In this document: in pieces, positions 1-7,249 of the stretch
How the letters are laid out: every line of letters starts with the position of its first letter
How positions within the stretch are numbered: the first letter of the stretch is position 1
Source: JADKAV01 sp037046735
GTDB lineage: Bacteria > Actinomycetota > Actinomycetes > S36-B12 > UBA10799
Length of the DNA: 64,000 bases
Assembly (NCBI GenBank): GCA_037046735.1
Contig: JBAOHC010000027.1
Coordinates: forward strand, 248,001 to 312,000
Reading direction: 5' to 3'
Translations under genes and position numbers: made by a program
The notes under the pieces: generated by a model
What the model was told of the DNA's origin: nothing
Databases searched by the model: none
Seen by the model: the letters and a program-made list of their open reading frames with translations, nothing else

Positions 1-655
1 AGATCCGTTCAGCGCCTTGGGCGTCCAGCGGCACCGTCACGCTGGGCACGAACTGCACCTCCGCGGAGTCGTAGTCGAGTCCCGCCTCCTGCAGCGCGGT
101 ACGCACGGCGACCAGATCGCCAGGCTCGCTGACGACCTCGAAGGTCCCGTCGAGGTCGTTGACCTCCTCCGCCCCGGCGTCGAGGACTGCCAGCAGCACG
201 TCATCCTCACTGAGGCCCGCTGCCGGCACCAGTACCACGCCCTTGCGGGCGAACAGATAAGACACCGACCCCGGGTCGGCCATCGAGGCTCCATTGCGGC
301 TCATCGCGACCCGCACCTCTCCGGCGGCACGGTTGCGGTTGTCGGTCAAGCACTCGACCAGGACGGCCACGCCGTTGGGCCCGTAGCCCTCGTACATGAT
401 GGTTTCCCAGTCCGAACCCCCGGACTCGGCGCCCGAACCACGTTTGATGGCCCGATCGATGTTGTCCATCGGCACGGAGTTCTTGCGCGCCTTCTGAATC
501 GCGTCGTACAGCGTGGGGTTTCCATCAGGATCGGCACCACCGGTCCTGCACGCCACCTCGATGTTCTTGATGAGTTTCGCGAACAGCTTGCCGCGTTTGG
601 CGTCTATGACCGCCTTCTTGTGCTTGGTCGTCGCCCACTTGGAATGGCCGCTCAT
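1..655 (-). CDS. yebC: YebC/PmpR family transcriptional regulator, 3' part beyond window
   Basis: Reads from ATG at 655 leftwards off the window edge, so the C-terminus is missing (about 218 of the usual ~250 residues are present). The N-terminus shows the family signature MSGHSKWATTKHKKAV followed by DAKRGKLFAKLIKNIE, and later GYGPNGVAVLVECLTDNRNR. YebC proteins are cytoplasmic, DNA-binding or ribosome-associated factors; in actinobacteria the gene usually sits directly downstream of pdxT and upstream of ruvC. The ATG overlaps the pdxT stop by 4 bp (ATGA), which fixes the start and supports co-transcription. Identity is clear; the exact molecular role (regulator or translation factor) is not decided by sequence. 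Confidence 0.95.
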   Translation of the reverse strand, partial: MSGHSKWATTKHKKAVIDAKRGKLFAKLIKNIEVACRTGGADPDGNPTLYDAIQKARKNSVPMDNIDRAIKRGSGAESGGSDWETIMYEGYGPNGVAVLVECLTDNRNRAAGEVRVAMSRNGASMADPGSVSYLFARKGVVLVPAAGLSEDDVLLAVLDAGAEEVNDLDGTFEVVSEPGDLVAVRTALQEAGLDYDSAEVQFVPSVTVPLDAQGAERI

Positions 656-1257
656 ACATCCTCCAAAACCATGTTCACCAGCAATCGATGGAACCGCTGG
701 TCATCGGTCACCTCGGGGTGGAACGAGGTCGCCACGGCATTTGCGTGCCGTACGGCCACGATCCTATCGGTGCCATCGTCGACCTCAACCGTCGCGAGAA
801 CGTCCACCGCCGGGCCCACGCGTTCCACCCACGGTGCGCGGATGAACACCGCCGGTACAGGTGGCCCTGGTAGTGCCGGCACCTCGACGGCAGCCTCGAA
901 GGAGTCGACTTGACGCCCGAACGCGTTGCGGCGCACCGTCATGTCGATCGCGCCCAGGCTCACCTGGTCGGGCCGGCCATCGAGCACCTCATCGGCGAGC
1001 AGGATCATGCCAGCGCAGGTGCCCAGGACCGGCAGACCCGCCGCGAGCCGCTCCCGCAGCACGTCCTCCATCGCATTGCGCCGGATGAGCATGCCGATCG
1101 TCGTCGACTCGCCACCTGGCACGACCAGACCGGCGACGCCATCAAGGTCTTCGGCAGTACGCACCTTCACCGGCTCAGCACCGCACGCCGCAACCATCCG
1201 CAGATGTTCGCGGAAATCCCCCTGCAATGCCAGAACCCCGACCCGGGGCCTCACCAC
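652..1257 (-). CDS. pdxT: Pyridoxal 5'-phosphate synthase glutaminase subunit PdxT
   Basis: 201-residue class I glutamine amidotransferase that supplies ammonia to PdxS for PLP synthesis from ribose 5-phosphate, glyceraldehyde 3-phosphate and glutamine. The N-terminus reads VGVLALQGDFREH, the oxyanion-strand motif PGGESTTIG follows, the nucleophile Cys is in VLGTCAGMILLA, and the C-terminal catalytic His/Glu pair is in TSFHPEVTDD. Length is normal. The start is GTG at 1257 or the next GTG at 1254; both overlap the end of pdxS (stop 1251-1253), the usual coupled arrangement. Very secure. Confidence 0.97.
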   Translation of the reverse strand: MVRPRVGVLALQGDFREHLRMVAACGAEPVKVRTAEDLDGVAGLVVPGGESTTIGMLIRRNAMEDVLRERLAAGLPVLGTCAGMILLADEVLDGRPDQVSLGAIDMTVRRNAFGRQVDSFEAAVEVPALPGPPVPAVFIRAPWVERVGPAVDVLATVEVDDGTDRIVAVRHANAVATSFHPEVTDDQRFHRLLVNMVLEDV

Positions 1258-2147
1258 CCGCGGTCAGCGAGGCGGTGCGGCGCCGGGATCTCTTCGACAT
1301 TGATCCCGACCATGGCCTCCCCGAGACCGCGGGACACCTTGGCCAGGATGTCAGGGTCGTCGTAGTGAGTGGTCGCCGCCACGATGGCCGACGCCCGCTC
1401 GGCGGGGTTGCCCGACTTGAAGATCCCGCTGCCCACGAAGACGCCGTCAGCACCGAGTTGCATCATCATCGCCGCATCTGCCGGGGTGGCGATACCTCCT
1501 GCGGTGAACAGGACCACGGGCAGCCTGCCGGCGCGGGCCACCTCGGCCACCAGATCGTAGGGCGCCTGCAACTCCTTGGCTGCCACGTAGAGCTCGTCCT
1601 CGGGCAGGCTGGTGAGTCGGGTCATTTGATCACGGATCGTGCGCATGTGGGTAGTGGCGTTCGATACGTCACCAGTGCCCGCCTCCCCCTTGCTGCGGAT
1701 CATGGCCGCACCCTCGGTGATCCGCCGCAGCGCCTCGCCCAGGTTCGTGGCACCGCACACGAAGGGGACCGTGAAGGCCCACTTGTCGATGTGGTGGGAG
1801 TAGTCGGCCGGGGTCAGCACCTCGGACTCGTCGACGTAGTCGACACCCAGCGACTGCAGGATCTGGGCCTCGACGAAATGCCCGATCCGGGTCTTCGCCA
1901 TGACCGGAATGGACACGGTGTCGATGATCGCGTCGATGAGGTCTGGGTCGCTCATCCGTGCCACGCCACCCTGCGCCCGGATGTCCGCGGGCACCCGCTC
2001 GAGCGCCATGACGGCCACCGCGCCCGCATCCTCGGCGATCTTCGCCTGCTCGGCGGTCACCACATCCATGATCACCCCGCCCTTGAGCATCTCGGCCATA
2101 CCGCGCTTGACTCGCGCGGAACCGGTCACGTGTGTGGGGTCAGTCAT
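1251..2147 (-). CDS. pdxS: Pyridoxal 5'-phosphate synthase subunit PdxS
   Basis: 298-residue (beta/alpha)8 synthase that builds PLP from pentose and triose phosphates using ammonia from PdxT. The start near MTDPTHVTGSARVKRGMAEM, the segment GGVIMDVVTAEQAKIAEDAG (catalytic Asp region) and the strand MAKTRIGHFVEAQIL are typical; a catalytic Lys lies in the MAKTRIGH strand. The open frame extends 80 codons further upstream, but ATG at 2147 has the Shine-Dalgarno GAAAGGAA about 7 nt away and matches the family N-terminus. A gap of 106 bp separates it from the upstream LemA-like gene, so it could have its own promoter. Confidence 0.97.
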   Translation of the reverse strand: MTDPTHVTGSARVKRGMAEMLKGGVIMDVVTAEQAKIAEDAGAVAVMALERVPADIRAQGGVARMSDPDLIDAIIDTVSIPVMAKTRIGHFVEAQILQSLGVDYVDESEVLTPADYSHHIDKWAFTVPFVCGATNLGEALRRITEGAAMIRSKGEAGTGDVSNATTHMRTIRDQMTRLTSLPEDELYVAAKELQAPYDLVAEVARAGRLPVVLFTAGGIATPADAAMMMQLGADGVFVGSGIFKSGNPAERASAIVAATTHYDDPDILAKVSRGLGEAMVGINVEEIPAPHRLADRGW

Positions 2148-2253
2148 GTGAGTTCCTTTCACGTCTGGGTACGTCGTCGCCCTATCCGGTGGCAGGGGTA
2201 TCGGCACTGCCCGGTGTGGGTCCTGCTCTCCATGGTAGAGCGGGTCGGCGACT

Positions 2254-2817
2254 TCACCTACTGCGGAGTGCGGCAGGCACCTCGTCGTCCAGTTCCACGG
2301 TGCGCGGCAGTGGGGCCGAACCGGCCAGACGGAACAGTCGCACGAGCCGTTGCCGGCGCACAGCCAGACAACTGCGGACCGCGTCATTGTGGAATCGCCG
2401 GGACCAGGCCGCCTTCTGGATGGACGAGGCCAGATCCGTCACGGTGGCCTCACCACCGGACTGGTCCAGCAGGTCGTCCACCGTCGCGCGGTCGCCGAAG
2501 GCGACATCCACAGCCCTGGTCAAGGCGCTCTCCGCAGCACAACGTGCCGGGTCGAAGGCCGCACCCGAATCGCGGCCGCGGGCCAGCGCAGCATCGGCGG
2601 CATCGGCCAGGACCAACGCGGTGGCGGGGTCAAGACGCCCGGAACTGGCAAGCGCGAGCACCTCGTTCGCGCGGTCCAGGAACTGGGTCTGCAACGCCGA
2701 GCGCGACGTGTCGACCCGGTGGTGCAGCCGATCGAGCCGGGCAGCGGTCTGCGAGAGGTACAACACGACCAGCACGATCAGGACGAACAGCAGGGTGAGG
2801 GTCAGGGCGTCCATCAC
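2254..2817 (-). CDS. LemA-like single-pass membrane protein
   Basis: About 187 residues. One N-terminal membrane helix (ALTLTLLFVLIVLVVLYL) is followed by an alpha-helical cytoplasmic part. The stretches VDTSRSALQTQFLDRANEVL and RRFHNDAVRSCLAVRRQRLV resemble the two helices of LemA-family proteins (compare the YNxAVRxYN motif). The gene is wedged between pimA and pdxS, and its start (GTG 2817 or ATG 2814) overlaps the pimA stop, so it is translated with the PIM operon. Function unknown; a structural role at the membrane near PIM synthesis is only an inference from position. The LemA assignment rests on weak motif similarity. Confidence 0.7.
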   Translation of the reverse strand: MMDALTLTLLFVLIVLVVLYLSQTAARLDRLHHRVDTSRSALQTQFLDRANEVLALASSGRLDPATALVLADAADAALARGRDSGAAFDPARCAAESALTRAVDVAFGDRATVDDLLDQSGGEATVTDLASSIQKAAWSRRFHNDAVRSCLAVRRQRLVRLFRLAGSAPLPRTVELDDEVPAALRSR

Positions 2818-3989
2818 ACCTCATCGCGTGGTCGCGCCAACCGGCCCACGAGTTGCCCCCGCATGTCGTTCTCCACCCGCTCACCGGTGGTCGTGACACT
2901 CTCATACACCTGCTCGATCTCGCGGGCGACGACGTCCCAGTCAAACTGCCTGGCGCGGGCGTGGCCGGTCACCGTCAACTGCTGGCGCCGAGTGTGATCA
3001 CCAAGCAGCGTGGTCACCGCCGTCGCCAGCGAGCCGGCGTCCTCGCTGCGGAACAACACACCACAGCGGCCGTCATCGAGCACCCTGGCGAATGCCTCCA
3101 GGTCGCTGGCCACCACCGGGGTGCCCGCTGCCATCGACTCCAAAAGGACGATCCCGAAGCTCTCACCACCGGTGTTGGGTGCCACATACAGGTCGGCGCT
3201 GGCGAAAGCGCTGGCCTTCTCCTGGTCACTGACGAGACCGAGGAAGCGGACGTGGGAGCGGAACTGCTCGGGCAGATCGGCCAAAGCCTCCCCCTGATCC
3301 CCGGGACCCGCGACGAGAATCTGCACACCGGGATACGTGGCGGTGATGCCCGGTAACGCGGCCAGCAGGATTGGCAACCCTTTACGGGGCTCGTCGATGC
3401 GGCCGATGAAGAACACGGTGGGGTCGGTGCGCGGGTACCCGGGCAGTGGCTCGGCCTGTTCGAACGGCGCACACATCACGCCGTTGGGGATCAATACCGC
3501 GTCCCCGCCGAGGAATTTCACCAGGGTCTGCCGGGCTGCTTCACTCACAGCGATCCGGGCGCTGATCTTCTCCATCGCGGTCTGCATGAGGTAGTAGGCC
3601 GCCGAGAGGGCCCGCGACCGGGTCTGCGAGGAGTGGTAGGTCGCCACGATCGGACCGCGGGCCGCCCAGCACGCAAGCACACTCAGCGTGGGTGACGCGG
3701 GCTCATGGACGTGCAGGACGTCGAAATCGCCCTCCTTGATCCAACGGCGCACCCGGGCCGCCGAGACCGGACCGAAGTTCACCTTTGCCACCGAGCCGTT
3801 GTACGGCACACTGACCGGCTGCCCACCGTCGACCACGAAATCCTCGAGCGGATAGTCATCGTCGTCGACCGGCGCCAGCACACTGACCTCATGCCCGAAC
3901 CGTTGTAACGTCACGGCCTGATCGTGGACGTGGGCCTTCACACCACCTGGTGAGGTCCAGTCGTACGGGCAGACGATCCCGACCTTCAT
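2814..3989 (-). CDS. pimA: Phosphatidylinositol alpha-mannosyltransferase PimA (GT4)
   Basis: 391-residue GT-B enzyme that transfers mannose from GDP-mannose to the 2-position of phosphatidylinositol at the inner face of the membrane, the first step of PIM synthesis. The N-terminal Rossmann domain begins MKVGIVCPYDWTSPGGVKAH, with the glycine-rich acceptor-side loop GGVKAHV. The C-terminal donor domain has FIGRIDEPRKGL and the GT4 E-x7-E motif in GESFGIVLLESMAAGTPVV. It starts exactly at the patA stop (TGATG, 1 bp overlap) and is followed by the LemA-like gene. Order pgsA-patA-pimA is the same as in mycobacteria and Streptomyces, which separates it from other GT4 enzymes. Confidence 0.95.
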   Translation of the reverse strand: MKVGIVCPYDWTSPGGVKAHVHDQAVTLQRFGHEVSVLAPVDDDDYPLEDFVVDGGQPVSVPYNGSVAKVNFGPVSAARVRRWIKEGDFDVLHVHEPASPTLSVLACWAARGPIVATYHSSQTRSRALSAAYYLMQTAMEKISARIAVSEAARQTLVKFLGGDAVLIPNGVMCAPFEQAEPLPGYPRTDPTVFFIGRIDEPRKGLPILLAALPGITATYPGVQILVAGPGDQGEALADLPEQFRSHVRFLGLVSDQEKASAFASADLYVAPNTGGESFGIVLLESMAAGTPVVASDLEAFARVLDDGRCGVLFRSEDAGSLATAVTTLLGDHTRRQQLTVTGHARARQFDWDVVAREIEQVYESVTTTGERVENDMRGQLVGRLARPRDEV

Positions 3990-4915
3990 CAGACCCGCCG
4001 AGGATCGAGATCCGAGAGGAAGACGGGCTGCAGCATGTGCCAGTCCTCGGGGTGCATGAGGATACCCTCGGCCAGTCGGTCGGCCATCCGCTGCGTGAAC
4101 GCGCTGGCGACCTCGACGAACTCCGGATCCCAGCGATCCCCGGCTGTCCAGTCACCGCTGGGCCGTTCCACCTGCGGGAACACATGCACGTGTGCGCGCT
4201 CCTCGGTGTAATACAGGCTGGTGGCCAGCATCGGGGCGCCGGTGAGCATTGCGATCGCTGCCGGGCCTATCGGCATCTTCGCCCGCTCCCCGAAGAAGTC
4301 GACCTCGACGCCATGCCGGGACAGATCCCGATCGGCCAGCAGCGCGAGCAGTCCGTTGTCCTTGACCAGATCGACGCACTGCTCGAAGACGTTGGTCCCC
4401 GCGTGCGGCAGGATCTTCATGCCGACGCTGCGACGGTAGTCCAGGAACTCCTCGTACAACCGCTCCGGTTTGAGCCGCTCGGCGACGGCGATCACCTGCG
4501 CGAAGTGGATGCTGGCCCACGCTCCGGTGAGGTCGTAGTTACCGGCATGGGGCACCGCGAAGACCACTCCTTTGCCGTCGTCGAGAGCGGCCGCCAGCAG
4601 ATGGTCGTTGATCGCGCGGTGCCGGTGGGTGATCTTCTCGGGGCTCCAGGAGGGCAACCGGAACGCGTCGCACCAGTACCTCATGTAGGACCGCATGCCC
4701 TCCCGCGACAGGTCGCGCAATTCGGACTCGCTGGCGTCAGGAACGACGCGGCGCAGGTTCTTCTCCAGTTGTTGGACACCCTTGCCCCGTTGCCGCCAGA
4801 GCACATCCCCGAAACCGAAGAACAGGCTGTAGGCGGCGCGCTCGGGCATTGCCCGCACGATGCGCCAGCCGGTGGTGTACGCCCAGTAGGCCGCTTCATC
4901 CTGGAAGTTCATCAT
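3989..4915 (-). CDS. patA: Phosphatidylinositol mannoside acyltransferase PatA-type
   Basis: 308-residue member of the lipid A lauroyl/myristoyl acyltransferase family. In actinobacteria this locus encodes the enzyme that acylates the 6-position of the PimA-added mannose. The HX4D catalytic motif is visible in VPHAGNYDLTG, and the later SLYYTEERAHVHVF carries the conserved acidic residue region. No signal peptide is seen; the N-terminal amphipathic region (AYWAYTTGWRIVRAMPERAAY) suits peripheral attachment to the inner leaflet. Coupled by overlaps to pgsA upstream (4 bp) and pimA downstream (1 bp). Start could be at either of the first two Met codons. Confidence 0.92.
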   Translation of the reverse strand: MMNFQDEAAYWAYTTGWRIVRAMPERAAYSLFFGFGDVLWRQRGKGVQQLEKNLRRVVPDASESELRDLSREGMRSYMRYWCDAFRLPSWSPEKITHRHRAINDHLLAAALDDGKGVVFAVPHAGNYDLTGAWASIHFAQVIAVAERLKPERLYEEFLDYRRSVGMKILPHAGTNVFEQCVDLVKDNGLLALLADRDLSRHGVEVDFFGERAKMPIGPAAIAMLTGAPMLATSLYYTEERAHVHVFPQVERPSGDWTAGDRWDPEFVEVASAFTQRMADRLAEGILMHPEDWHMLQPVFLSDLDPRRV

Positions 4916-5517
4916 GCGGCCTGCGCCTGCCGGTAGACATGAGCCAGGCGCTGATACACCGTGATCAGGACCAGCGCGGCGAGGACGTAGAGAGCGGCGG
5001 GGAGCAGGTAGGGCACCCCTAAACCGTAAACAAAGGCCGCAAGGAGCACGATCAGCAGGCGCTCGGTCCGTTCAGCGATGCCCACCTTGCAGTCCAGGCC
5101 CACACTCTCTGCCCGGGCGCGGGCGTAGGAGATGACAAATCCGCCGACCAGACAGATCAGTGCCGCGCCCTGCACATACGCACTTTGCGAGCGCACCGCC
5201 CAGATCAGGACCGCGCCGAAAATGGCTCCGTCGGCGATGCGATCCAGCGTGGAGTCCAGGAACGCGCCCCACACCCCGGTCCGGCCCTGCAGCCGGGCCA
5301 TGGTGCCGTCGAGCATGTCGCTGAACACGAAGAGCACCATGATGAGGATTCCCGGGACGAACCGGCCGTCGGGGAAGAAGAACAGGGCAGCGGCGCTGAC
5401 CCCCACGGTGCCGATGAACGTGACCGCATCAGGGGACAGCCCGATCTTGAGCAGGCCCTTGGCGACGGGTTCCACCACCTTGGCAAGAACTGATCGCGCG
5501 TTGGTCTGATTGAGCAT
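4912..5517 (-). CDS. pgsA: Phosphatidylinositol phosphate synthase (CDP-alcohol phosphatidyltransferase)
   Basis: 201-residue integral membrane enzyme; in this operon position it makes phosphatidylinositol phosphate from CDP-diacylglycerol and inositol phosphate, the precursor of PIMs. The full CDP-alcohol signature D-x2-DG-x2-AR-x8-G-x3-D-x3-D is present (DMLDGTMARLQGRTGVWGAF, then D-STL-D). Several hydrophobic helices are seen (AVTFIGTVGVSAAALFFF, ALYVLAALVLITVYQ). I start it at ATG 5517 (MLNQTNARSV), because GAAGGG lies 9 nt upstream; the frame is open to 5550 but that extension lacks a ribosome site. It heads the patA-pimA operon. Confidence 0.93.
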   Translation of the reverse strand: MLNQTNARSVLAKVVEPVAKGLLKIGLSPDAVTFIGTVGVSAAALFFFPDGRFVPGILIMVLFVFSDMLDGTMARLQGRTGVWGAFLDSTLDRIADGAIFGAVLIWAVRSQSAYVQGAALICLVGGFVISYARARAESVGLDCKVGIAERTERLLIVLLAAFVYGLGVPYLLPAALYVLAALVLITVYQRLAHVYRQAQAA

Positions 5518-5570
5518 GCGCTGGATCCCTTCGATGCATGGCGGCGTCACTTCATGCTATTAGTCAGCCC

Positions 5571-6440
5571 GTGCCCCTTTCCGTTTCCGCCGCGCCCTGC
5601 CTGGTCCTCGTCTTCGGCTTGGAGGAGGCCACCACCCGCTGGCTCACCCGCGCTCTGCGGGAGTTGGGGGCGGTCGCGGTCCATATGCGACCCGACCTGC
5701 CCCCCGCGGCAGCCCACAACATCGTGGCGGCCGCCGACGCCGGTATCCATGTCGTGAACGCCCGGTTGGGCATGGACGCCACGTATCTGGACTACTGGGA
5801 ACTGCTGGCCGAGATGGGGAAGGCGCGATACGTTGCCGTGACGGATTTGGGTCCAGCCGCGCTCGACGCCAGTGACGTGGCAGCGATCGCGACCCGCGTG
5901 CTGGAGGAGGACGTGCATCCAATCACCCTGCCGCTGCTCGCCGATGACGAGTCGGTGATCGGAGTGCTCGATGTCGTCTCCGGCGAACAGTGGTTCCCCG
6001 ACGGTGCGGTGGAGCCGCCACGGGTGGACTTCGTCGAGGCCGTCGAGGCAGAGACCAACGTGCTGATCGACGAGTCTGGTGGTGAGGTTCTCGAAGCGGT
6101 GTTCGGCGGCGAGTTCGCCGTTGCGGTGACTGTTGATGTCGGCAGCCGGGCGGGGGTCGATTGGCTCGGTGGGCACCTTCCGCAGCGAGAGTCGCCTGCC
6201 TCCTGCACCGTCCTGCCCGGCGACGACCCGGATCTGGTGTTCGTCACCGCGGGCAGGGACGGTTTGACCCTGGGTCCGGCTCTGGCCGTGCACACCTGGC
6301 AGACCCAGCCCGTACAGATCCAGTCCCTGGCGCAGATCCTCACCCCGGGGCTGCGCGGTGCGCTGGCGCCCGGTGACACTGCAGCAGCGCGCATCGCTCC
6401 CGTCCCCGAGGTGGGGTCGCTGCTGGTTGGGCGTGTCTAG
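5571..6440 (+). CDS. Elongation factor G-like protein with degenerate G domain
   Basis: About 289 residues, divergent from pgsA. The N-terminal part follows the layout of an EF-G GTPase domain: strand PCLVLVFG where the P-loop should be, then DAGIHVVNARLGMDATYLDY, then YVAVTDLGPAALDASDV in the NKxD region, then PITLPLLADDESVIGVLDV, which matches the EF-G segment before domain II. The P-loop Gly-Lys-Thr is absent (GLEEATTR instead) and the NKxD motif is lost, so GTP binding is unlikely as usually understood. Similar genes recur between thrS and pgsA in other actinobacteria (recalled, not checked). Role unknown; possibly a translation or envelope adaptor. Start uncertain: GTG 5571 or ATG 5538. 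Confidence 0.6.
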   Translation: MPLSVSAAPCLVLVFGLEEATTRWLTRALRELGAVAVHMRPDLPPAAAHNIVAAADAGIHVVNARLGMDATYLDYWELLAEMGKARYVAVTDLGPAALDASDVAAIATRVLEEDVHPITLPLLADDESVIGVLDVVSGEQWFPDGAVEPPRVDFVEAVEAETNVLIDESGGEVLEAVFGGEFAVAVTVDVGSRAGVDWLGGHLPQRESPASCTVLPGDDPDLVFVTAGRDGLTLGPALAVHTWQTQPVQIQSLAQILTPGLRGALAPGDTAAARIAPVPEVGSLLVGRV

Positions 6441-6538
6441 GGCGACTTTTCCGGGGATGTTTGGCCGCAGCCGATCAAGACTGTGGAATTTGAACAACGC
6501 CGTTGATCTATTTTGCGCAGTCGTGGGCCGACCCCGCC

Positions 6539-6675
6539 GCAACTGGGCACAAGGCGCGAATTGCCCGGCGTGTCGCAACAACAACGCCCAACCAGGTCGT
6601 CCCAAACCCTCGCCGCCCGCAGCAACTGGGCACAAGTGCGATTTCCCACGGCGTGTCGCAACAACAACCGCCCAA
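6539..6675. repeat. Two direct copies of a ~54 bp intergenic repeat
   Basis: In the 290 bp gap between the EF-G-like gene and the HIT gene, a unit beginning GCAACTGGGCACAAG and ending GGCGTGTCGCAACAACAAC plus GCCCAA occurs at 6539-6591 and again at 6622-6675, 83 bp apart. The two copies are about 85 percent identical with 1-2 bp differences and one small indel. No coding sense was found in either strand of the gap. Nature unknown; it may be part of a dispersed intergenic repeat family or the 3' region of the HIT operon. Confidence 0.7.
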
Positions 6676-6730
6676 TTGCTCGCCGAGGGGGGCGGACACG
6701 GACTCCCTGCGGTGGTGCGCCGGGCAGGCC

Positions 6731-7249
6731 CTACGCAGGATCCCAGGCCTGCGCCACCAGGTCCCGGGTCTCCTCCAGCAGGCTGGGCATGGTCTTCGTC
6801 CCACCGACAACGGTGATGAAGTTGGTGTCCCCACCCCAGCGCGGTACCACATGTTGATGCAGATGCCCCGCGATCCCGGCGCCGCCGATCGAGCCCTGGT
6901 TCATCCCGATGTTGAACCCCTGCGGTCCAGCGACGGCCCGCATCGTGCGCATCGCGGCCTGTGTGAAGGTCCCGAACTCGACCATCTCCGCAGCCGTCAA
7001 CTGCGTGTAGTCCGGGATGTGCCGATAGGGGCAGATCAGCATGTGGCCTGGGTTGTACGGGTACAGATTGAGGACGACGAAACAACTCTCCCCCCGGTGC
7101 ACGATCAACGCCTCGGCATCGTCGAGGGCCGGCACCCGGCAGAACGGGCAATCGTCACCAGCGTCAGTGTGCGCGGGCCGGTTCTCGCCCTTGATGTAGG
7201 CGATCCGGTGCGGGGTCCACAGCCGCTCCCACGCCGAGGCGCCGGCCAT
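6731..7249 (-). CDS. HIT family hydrolase (AP4A phosphorylase-like)
   Basis: 172 residues. The histidine triad H-x-H-x-H is present as GHLHQHVVPRW, with upstream strand HMLICPYRHIPDY and the cofactor region FNIGMNQGSIGGAG. A zinc-type CxxC pair (CPFC) lies near residue 35. HIT proteins hydrolyse or phosphorolyse nucleoside-phosphate bonds; the mycobacterial protein at this syntenic position (next to thrS and pgsA) was described as a diadenosine tetraphosphate phosphorylase, so that is the best guess. The start overlaps the thrS stop (1 bp), consistent with an operon led by thrS; AP4A is a by-product of aminoacyl-tRNA synthetases. Confidence 0.9.
   Translation of the reverse strand: MAGASAWERLWTPHRIAYIKGENRPAHTDAGDDCPFCRVPALDDAEALIVHRGESCFVVLNLYPYNPGHMLICPYRHIPDYTQLTAAEMVEFGTFTQAAMRTMRAVAGPQGFNIGMNQGSIGGAGIAGHLHQHVVPRWGGDTNFITVVGGTKTMPSLLEETRDLVAQAWDPA

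Noticed and set aside
1227..2798. 523-codon plus-strand frame opposite pdxT/pdxS
   Set aside because: Antisense to conserved pdxS/pdxT with no domain; typical shadow frame of high-GC DNA.
5547..7151. 534-codon minus frame opposite the EF-G-like gene and HIT gap
   Set aside because: Runs through real genes on both strands and the repeat; composition Arg/Gly-rich, no domain.
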